From Tetmemena sp. SeJ-2015 (Eukaryota > Ciliophora > Spirotrichea > Sporadotrichida > Oxytrichidae), in contig JAJKFJ010010659.1 in NCBI GenBank assembly GCA_027382625.1, positions 1 to 13,583 of the forward strand: a stretch of 13,583 nt of DNA, given 5' to 3'. The position numbers and the translations under genes are program-made. The notes under the pieces are model-generated. The model was given only the letters and a program-made list of their open reading frames with translations. It was not told where the DNA came from and did not search any database. The first letter of the stretch is position 1. Each line of letters opens with the position of its first letter. This document shows positions 8,994-13,583 of this stretch, one piece after another.

Positions 8994-9402
8994 ATTTTAA
9001 TTAAAATCGGTGATTGATTAAAATAATAAATGGGGAGTTGCAACATCGTGTCAGTTGAAATCAGAGCTTCAGCCCCTAATCTGCAGCTTGTTCGATAGCC
9101 AATCAAAAGTTAATGTGAGTTTCTTCCTTAATAATTCAACAGCACGTCTCAGTAGAGAGATATGTAGCTCTAACTTATCTCAATCTCAATTTCCATATAT
9201 CTTTGAACTTGTGTCTCTTCTAACTATTTGCTGAGCACTCCTACTCAAAAAATGCAAGGATGAAATATTCTTATAATTTAATGCTCTATCTAATGGTGTA
9301 ATAATTAATTAAATATGAGATACTTCAACTGCCACTCATTTAAGCAATTTCAATTTAATATATAATTTAATTATCTTTTTTATTAAATCTCAGCTATAAT
9401 TT
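8994..9402 (-). repeat. Dispersed repeat, copy 2 (downstream of the RBR gene)
   Basis: Second, direct copy of the 3701-4110 repeat. It begins at the 3' end of the RBR gene, shares the TATAGCTGA at its far edge, and ends about 100 bases upstream of the gene D ATG. I see no clear conserved reading frame. Confidence 0.75.
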
Positions 9403-11949
9403 AGTTTAATGAAAACACTCTTCTTTAGAAAGAAAATTAAGTTCGAAATTTGATTGTCACCATCAAAAATAATATTATAAATGATGGATTATTCCATAGT
9501 AGTATTCTCCACAAAGCCAGCAGAATTCGTATCCACACTTATAGCAAGTCATATGATTGCAGCCTAAGTTCTTCTCTATAATGACTTTGCACTTTGGGCA
9601 TCTGTGAGCACCAGAAGATATCCCAAACTATTCATAAAGAGTCTTCTAATATCTATAATCAATTATAAACATGTTGCTTTTTAATATTGCGAACAAGACT
9701 ATCCTTCATGCCACTTCACTTAGCATGTATAGCAAACTTCCCCTTTACAATCATCACAGCTTGTTTTCTTTAGTCTATAAATAAATCTATATCTAATATT
9801 GAATATAACTTTCTTTGTTCCTTAAGGGAGTTTAAGAATGCTCTAGCAACCTGGGATAGGGCAATATTTTGAGTCTTTCGAAAGCATTATTTCGTAAGAC
9901 CGAATGAATTCTTGATAAAAATATAGAAATACAATTAATCTAGATACTGCTTGTAAAGAACTAAGCATTCTCCACTCATTTCTTCCTTTAATTTATTGCT
10001 ATAAGCAATTAAATTATCCTTAATTGGATCGGTTAACATACTCTTAACTTGCCCTAAATTTAAATTAATTTATTAATCCTTAAGAAAGCAAAACTGTGCA
10101 TTCAATATTGATTTGTGCATATTTATTTTTTTTACTAGAATTGATTTTTTAATTGGCTATCAGGGCACTTGATTGTTTGGAATTTACCTGAAAGTTTAAT
10201 CATGTACCTGAGGTGATTAACCCAGCACTCGTTGCAAAACTCATGCTTACAATCCATTAACTACAAAATATTTTTTATTACAATCGCTTAAGGACTTAAA
10301 ATACTTTGGGTCAACTTCTTCATAGCATATTTCACAAACCTTTCAAATATGATAATTAATACTTCTTAAATTTTTAATTTACTTTTTAGGACCAATCTGT
10401 GCTTAATTACTCAAATAATTTATAGCTGTCCTTTTCAATATTCCTTCTAGCTGAATAGTTATTGGATAATTATCAAGAATGAAATAAATAAAGATTTTAT
10501 ATTATAAAATGGAGATCTACCCTAAGGTGAATTTATTGTCATCTCTTTCAAAACTTTCTCAATTTCTTCTAATTCTTAAATCAAATTGACTTATTATATT
10601 AGAAAGTTAAATTTAGAAAATGATGCAACCTAGGAAAATTTTTCAAATTAATAATCCAGCTAGTAATTTAAATATTTTTTAAGGATACTTAAATTATAGA
10701 ATCATCAAATCTCCTATTTTATGATTTCATCTAGTCGGATAATAGGGTTTATTTAAAAAAATATTTTAAAAAAATAGCTATCATAATCCAGCTGATGAAA
10801 TGCAAGGTCATGATGTTGAATCTGTCGTTTTTTTCGTATTGATTCTATCAAGCCTTGATGACAGGCATAGATAATTTTTTAACTCCTGCTATTTTATCAC
10901 CAAAAGGTTGGAGGGGGTTTTAATCTAAGCTGAGGTCAGCAAATTTGAAATCCATTGAGATTCTACGGACTAAGCTTATTTTATCTTCAATGGATTTTCC
11001 ACTCCTAATAAAAGAAGCAGTGTTTCACTGCTATAATGTGAAGTCATGGAATTGACTTTGAAAATCCAGCTCGTGGAGACTAAAGTTAAGCATTTTTTTA
11101 ATATCCTGCAGGGTTACTCATTAATTCAGCTATAAAAAGATAAATCTGAAATTGGATTATTTTTATTGCTCAGGGGATTTGTCAATCTAATCTAAGAGGA
11201 CTTCCGTCTCATTATTTCAATAAAATATAGTTTGAATATTATTTTGTTGATTATTTGTTTGTAGATTGTTTTGTAAAAGAGTTCTCTTATTTGGTTGTAA
11301 ACTCATTGAAAGACTTAGAGCTTCACAAGATTTACCTCTTTAGTGACCTTTCCTGTTTGCTAAAATGTTACTAACTTTTGCAGAGTAAATCTATTGCCGC
11401 TCACTCGCAAATTGTTTAAATTCTTGACCCTGATCAAGCCTCATGCTTTTGGAGTTGAGGTATTTACGTTTCCTATGTAAATTGATGCTGTTTTCAATAT
11501 AACTAAACTCTGGAATATCCTCTTCTTCATCATTCACTTTATCCAAAATTGGTAGTATTTCAAAATCGCCATTTTAATTTGCTTCTGTATATTTTTTATC
11601 TAAATATTAGCTTCCATTCTTTATCTCTTCTAGATATTTCTTAATCGGCTTTTATAATTTCAAGTATTTTATTAAAATGCTTCGATTATATAAAGGGAGT
11701 ATAAAAATTAAATCCATTAAACTTTGTAATTATGTAGAATATATAATTTTTGTGAACAATTGTTTTAATTAATTTTGTATGAAATTAATTGTATTTCTAT
11801 GCAGAGAATTAATTCTACTGTAATGAGTCGAGCTTTTGTATTGATTTAAATTTTGAGTGATTGGGACTCTGGGCTTTGCCTTCTTCTTAATCATCTAAGA
11901 TGCTTTAAAGTTTGAGACTGAGATCGGGAGTGTGGACGGATTTCGACAT
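9390..11949 (-). CDS. RBR-type E3 ubiquitin ligase, germline version with about 15 IESs
   Basis: After excision the gene encodes about 569 residues. The N-terminal ~345 are polar, Ser/Gln-rich and lack a known domain (starts [16 protein letters not shown]). RING1 begins at C348: C-x2-C, then [10 protein letters not shown] and IKCP at 394. The IBR has C451-x4-C456-x14-C471-x2-C474-x4-C479-x2-C482-x4-H487-x4-C492, exactly the family spacing. RING2 has CPKC (512-515), GCNHM with the expected catalytic Cys near 525, then C530, C533, C538 and C541 (FCWLC). RBR enzymes receive ubiquitin from an E2 on this Cys and pass it to a substrate. The protein ends soon after RING2, so there is no Ariadne domain. 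Uncertain points: the last RING1 ligand and 1-2 IESs between RING1 and IBR; and the stop (9390, or 9463 if the last insert is not an IES). In-frame TAA/TAG fall at Gln-like positions, for example QSCSQYQ. Confidence 0.93.
9460..9497 (-). other. Possible IES at the 3' end of the RBR gene, pointer ATGG
   Basis: Pointer ATGG (minus strand) at 9494-9497 and 9460-9463, 34 bases apart. Excision changes the C-terminus from GIIHHLQYYF to [11 protein letters not shown] and moves the stop from 9463 to 9390. Plausible but not proven by domain content. Confidence 0.45.
9647..9687 (-). other. IES in the RBR gene between IBR and RING2, pointer ATATTA
   Basis: Pointer ATATTA at 9682-9687 and 9647-9652, 35 bases apart. 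Excision joins HEGQSCSQYQ to KTLYEQFGISS and puts the IBR and RING2 in one frame. Confidence 0.88.
9765..9816 (-). other. IES inside the IBR domain, pointer AAAGAAA
   Basis: Pointer AAAGAAA at 9810-9816 and 9765-9771, 45 bases apart. It causes no frame change or stop. Excision sets the IBR C456 to C471 gap at 14 residues, as the family requires, instead of 29. Confidence 0.82.
9914..9946 (-). other. IES before the IBR domain, pointer TATC
   Basis: Pointer TATC at 9943-9946 and 9914-9917, 29 bases apart. Excision joins CLVLYKQY to [11 protein letters not shown], restoring the conserved helix before the IBR. Confidence 0.85.
9988..10036 (-). other. Tentative in-frame IES between RING1 and IBR, pointer TTAA
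   Basis: TTAA at 10033-10036 and 9988-9991, 45 bases apart. Excision would join QVKSML to KEEMSGECL and shorten an over-long linker. It removes no stop, so it is only suggested. TGCTTA copies at 9963-9968 and 10003-10008 are a competing choice. Confidence 0.4.
10095..10155 (-). other. IES at the end of RING1, boundaries ambiguous
   Basis: The frame after IKCPDSQ runs into TGA at about 10107, so an insert must lie here. A CA pointer (10154-10155 and 10095-10096) gives CPDSQFCFLKD. A TGA pointer gives CPECTVLLS in another frame. The last RING1 zinc ligand depends on which is right. Confidence 0.6.
10247..10285 (-). other. IES inside RING1, pointer GATTGTAA
   Basis: An 8-base pointer GATTGTAA at 10278-10285 and 10247-10254, 31 bases apart. 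Excision joins KYFKSLSDC to KHEFCNECW. This recreates the C-x-H-x2-C-x2-C core of RING1 and is one of the clearest joins in the window. Confidence 0.93.
10339..10434 (-). other. IES just before RING1, pointer AAAGG
   Basis: Pointer AAAGG at 10430-10434 and 10339-10343, 91 bases apart. Excision joins SARRNIEK to VCEICYEE and removes the TGA directly in front of RING1. Confidence 0.87.
10460..10503 (-). other. IES in the RBR gene, pointer AATA
   Basis: Pointer AATA at 10500-10503 and 10460-10463, 40 bases apart. Excision joins PQGRSPFYN to [10 protein letters not shown]. Confidence 0.78.
10651..10793 (-). other. IES in the RBR gene, 11-base pointer
   Basis: The longest pointer seen, AGCTGGATTAT, at 10783-10793 and 10651-10661, 132 bases apart. 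It leaves the frame unchanged; the insert holds two TGAs. Excision joins DLAFHQLDY to QFEKFSQVAS. Confidence 0.88.
10828..10880 (-). other. IES in the RBR gene, pointer AAAAAA
   Basis: A homopolymer pointer of six A (minus strand) at 10875-10880 and 10828-10833, 47 bases apart. Excision joins [10 protein letters not shown] to [10 protein letters not shown] and avoids a TGA. Confidence 0.8.
11023..11059 (-). other. IES in the RBR gene, pointer AAA
   Basis: Pointer AAA at 11057-11059 and 11023-11025, 34 bases apart. Excision joins SPRAGFS to [11 protein letters not shown] and removes a TGA. The short pointer makes the exact edges uncertain. Confidence 0.72.
11126..11173 (-). other. IES in the RBR gene, pointer CTGA
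   Basis: Pointer CTGA at 11170-11173 and 11126-11129, 44 bases apart. Excision joins LLDQIDKSPE to [10 protein letters not shown]. Confidence 0.82.
11211..11244 (-). other. IES in the RBR gene, pointer AAATAAT
   Basis: Pointer AAATAAT at 11238-11244 and 11211-11217, 27 bases apart. It keeps the frame but removes a TGA. Excision joins QTNNQQNN to ETEVLLDQID. Confidence 0.85.
11635..11798 (-). other. First IES in the RBR gene, pointer AGAAATA
   Basis: Pointer AGAAATA at 11792-11798 and 11635-11641, 157 bases apart and in matching phase. Excision joins QQNQFSAQKY to [11 protein letters not shown] and links the ATG-containing MDS to the rest of the gene. Confidence 0.83.
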
Positions 11950-12762
11950 AAATTTGGGATTATTTTTTTTATCAGGATATAAGTTATAACTTATCTACCA
12001 AAACATTAAAGCAATTTGACCAGTCGAATTTCGAGAAGTTCACTATTATACCTTATTATTCTAAGGAATGAATGAATATTAAAGATTATTGTTCTTCTGA
12101 GAGTACTTGATTTATTCAAATTGTGTGTTAAGAAGATTTGTTTTTAAAAAAAGAGATAATTCCTTTTTTTCTTTAAATATCTTAATCTGCTACTTAACTA
12201 ATTCATTTGCATGATAGAGAAGAAATTTTTTTTAATATAATTTTAAATTAAGAGAAAAAAATTAATTTGCAAACAATCTAAATTAGATTAGAATGTAATT
12301 TATATAGTTAAAAAAGACTTTGTGATCTTGTTAGAACGAGGGTGTTAGATGTGATATGCAAATAACCGTTAAAACTACAATTAATATTTAAAATATAATA
12401 AAAATAAAGAGCTCATCCTCGATTCTCTTGATCTTGATAATTCAATTAAGCATTAAATTTTGAGCTATAATTCTATCACATTATCTAAACAATGATATTC
12501 TTCTTCATTTATCCATCTGTAACTTCTTAAAAATATAAAGAATAGAAAATAAAGAAAGAAAATCAATTATCAATGTTTTATAAGTTTAGAGCAATCATAT
12601 TCTTATCATTTCCTAATCAATGTGTAACTTCTAATTTTAGAAATTTTAATGATAGCTTGAAATTCAATTAAAATACATAAACTCTTTGTTAAAATAACGT
12701 AGTTAAATTTATTAAATCACTGAAATTTTCACCAATCTCAATAGCAAATTTATTAAAAATTA
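11950..12762. other. AT-rich stretch with unresolved coding-like segments
   Basis: No gene is called. A plus-strand piece at about 11990-12070 reads TLKQFDQSNFEKFTIIPYYS. On the minus strand one frame is free of TGA from about 12530 to 11700 and includes RSYRWINEEEYHCLDNVIEL near 12525-12470; that could be further MDSs of gene F. I could not place pointers, and overlapping open frames on both strands show that openness alone is weak evidence here. Confidence 0.3.
12483..12643 (-). repeat. Short direct duplication (two units of about 50-60 bases)
   Basis: On the minus strand a unit at about 12643-12581 (AGAAGTTACACATTGATTAG...) is repeated at about 12532-12483 (AGAAGTTACAGATGGATAAA...). The translated units align as RSYTLIRK..EYDCSKLI and RSYRWINEEEYHCLDNVI. 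The first has a TGA inside and looks decayed. It may be a partial MDS duplication. Confidence 0.5.
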
Positions 12763-13095
12763 TCAAGCAGTTTGATAATTTACTTTTTTCAGCGGTGTTC
12801 TCATAACAATTTTTGTTTAAAAATTGAGCCCTTATAAAATTTATTTGTTGTATTTTAAAAAAAGTATAATTATTCAATAGTGAAGATATAATTTAAATAT
12901 ACACAATAATTTCTTACAAAATAAAATTCCTTTCTATATTGGAATCTGCCGATTTAATTTATTATTTAGCTTTCTATGATTTTGACTTTGAACTGTGAAT
13001 TGCAAAGAGTAAGGAGTCTTGTTGCCAATGAAGTCTTTGTTTGAAGTTTAGAATTAAGACTATGCATTGAGGAATTATTATTATGTTTCAAACAT
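12763..13095 (-). CDS. Gene F: 5' part of an unrecognised IES-interrupted gene
   Basis: The minus strand from ATG 13095 reads MFETQQQFLNAQSQFQTSNK, then DFIGNKTPYSLQFTVQSQNH and RKLNNKLNRQIPIQKGIL. After one IES it continues QGLNFQTKIVMRTPLKKVNY to a TGA at 12763. The result is 81 residues: polar, Gln/Asn-rich, then basic. Runs such as three TAA in a row after MFET read as Gln only in the ciliate code. The TGA may be inside another IES, since coding-like segments continue below 12700 (for example QNQKLHIDQEMIRI near 12620). The 62-residue standard-code ORF at 12689-12877 overlaps in a different frame and partly covers the IES, so I treat it as a shadow. Function unknown. A truncated family B element begins 39 bases upstream of the ATG. 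Confidence 0.62.
12834..12928 (-). other. IES in gene F, pointer AATTTTAT
   Basis: An 8-base pointer AATTTTAT (minus strand) at 12921-12928 and 12834-12841, 87 bases apart and in the same phase. Excision joins IPIQKGIL to QGLNFQTKIV; the insert contains a TGA in that frame. Confidence 0.68.
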
Positions 13096-13133
13096 AAATC
13101 CTTTATATTAAATTATGGTAGAATAGAAAATAC

Positions 13134-13450
13134 GGGGGGGGCCTTTCCTCGACAGTAAAATTTTATTATGATAAAAGGTAAGAAAAAAATATGTTTCTAA
13201 GGTATTTTATGCTCCTAAATCTGATTCTTCTAGTTATAGAGGCCTTTTCGAACATCTAAAACTTCAAATTTAAATCCTAATTTAATCACATAGAGGCCAG
13301 CTGCACATAAATAAAATCAATATTTTATGCTAATTTTTCGCTATTGTAAAATAAACTTAAAGTGAAAATTTTAAAGAATGCAATATTTTTATAGAACCAA
13401 ACATTTAATTCATTTATTTAGCGGCTAATACTACAATATTTTAGCTATAC
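13134..13450 (+). mobile_element. Family B inverted-repeat element, copy 2 (half, truncated)
   Basis: This matches the terminus and arm of the 2745-3334 element: GGGGGGGCCTTTCCT, then CGACAGTAAAATTTTAT, AAATCTGATTCTTC and TTGTAAAATAAACT. It continues to about the centre of the element and then stops; the opposite arm is missing. What follows is about 40 unrelated bases and then the GC-rich dehydrogenase fragment. Confidence 0.78.
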
Positions 13451-13490
13451 TTCTTTGGGGTTATAACTGAAGCATGTTATATATTCACTT

Positions 13491-13583
13491 CATCGGGAAC
13501 ATCCACAGCGGAATCATTGCGGGGAAGTTGAACGGGGTGATGCCTGCGCACACGCCCAGGGGCTGCAGCAGGGTGTAGGTGTC
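13491..13583 (-). CDS. Methylmalonate-semialdehyde dehydrogenase (CoA-acylating), partial
   Basis: The minus strand reads [14 protein letters not shown], then [17 protein letters not shown]. This is a highly conserved stretch of the aldehyde dehydrogenase family 6 enzyme (MMSDH) that oxidises methylmalonate or malonate semialdehyde to an acyl-CoA in valine, thymine or inositol breakdown; it lies in the NAD-binding half. The gene enters from the right edge and similarity ends at about 13491, where the next codons would be AAG TGA in AT-rich sequence. That edge is an MDS/IES junction, an intron, or an artificial join; it is not a natural stop, since the family continues with MAxxxGN. The fragment is around 60% GC with CTG/CCC/GGC codons, unlike every other gene here. 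Confidence 0.85.

Noticed and set aside
10247..10285. A 21-base GT...AG intron reading of the RING1 interruption
   Set aside because: Removing 21 bases does not restore the frame; removing the 31-base insert between GATTGTAA repeats does, and gives the exact RING1 motif.
10911..10921. C-rich string (AAACCCCCTCC on the minus strand) resembling a ciliate telomere repeat
   Set aside because: It is a single imperfect unit inside a coding segment of the RBR gene, with no tandem C4A4 repeats.
10800..11910. Long TGA-free frames on the plus strand, for example around 11310-11910
   Set aside because: They run antisense to the RBR gene, which has domain and pointer support. In AT-rich DNA with one stop codon such frames are common.
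9390..11949. The RBR locus as a frameshifted pseudogene
   Set aside because: The frame breaks all coincide with direct repeats whose collapse restores frame and zinc-ligand spacing. Random decay would not do this.
12689..12877. 62-residue standard-code ORF on the minus strand
   Set aside because: It overlaps the proposed IES and MDS of gene F in a different frame; the joined frame from ATG 13095 is more convincing.
1..13583. CRISPR arrays, rRNA genes, bacterial operons
   Set aside because: No regular short repeats with spacers, no rRNA-like conserved blocks, and no ribosome binding sites or gene packing of a bacterial kind were seen.

Overview
The window looks like micronuclear (germline) DNA of a spirotrichous ciliate of the Oxytricha/Stylonychia type. 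It is very AT-rich and has almost no long open frame under the standard code. When TAA and TAG are read as glutamine and only TGA as stop, many protein-like segments appear. They are broken by short AT-rich inserts of about 19 to 232 bases. Each insert is bounded by a short direct repeat (3 to 11 bases), and removing the insert with one repeat copy restores the frame. That is the pattern of macronuclear-destined segments (MDSs), internal eliminated sequences (IESs) and pointers. All segments I could join are in linear order, so I see no scrambling.

Layout: 248-681 is a foldback element with tRNA-promoter-like boxes. 763-1088 is a MITE (family A). About 1245-2601 (minus) is an unrecognised Gln/Ser/Asn-rich gene A. 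2745-3334 is a long-armed inverted-repeat element (family B). 3701-4110 is a dispersed repeat. About 4096-5125 (minus) is membrane-protein gene B. 5247-8104 (plus) is a large unrecognised gene C that seems to carry a second family A MITE (5837-6157) inside an IES. 8241-8897 (minus) is gene D, a small two-helix membrane protein related to B. 8994-9402 is the second copy of the dispersed repeat. 9390-11949 (minus) is an RBR-type (RING-IBR-RING2) ubiquitin ligase in about 16 MDSs. 12763-13095 (minus) is the 5' part of gene F. 13134-13450 is a truncated family B element. 13491-13583 (minus) is a GC-rich fragment of methylmalonate-semialdehyde dehydrogenase.

The best-supported gene is the ubiquitin ligase. 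After removal of 15 proposed IESs it gives about 569 codons whose RING1, IBR and catalytic RING2 cysteines fall at the spacings of the family. Two IES calls between RING1 and IBR are tentative. The genes are not an operon: each is probably its own nanochromosome in the macronucleus, and transposon-like elements sit between and inside them. The extreme right end has a sharply different base composition and could be either a GC-rich MDS or a chimeric join.
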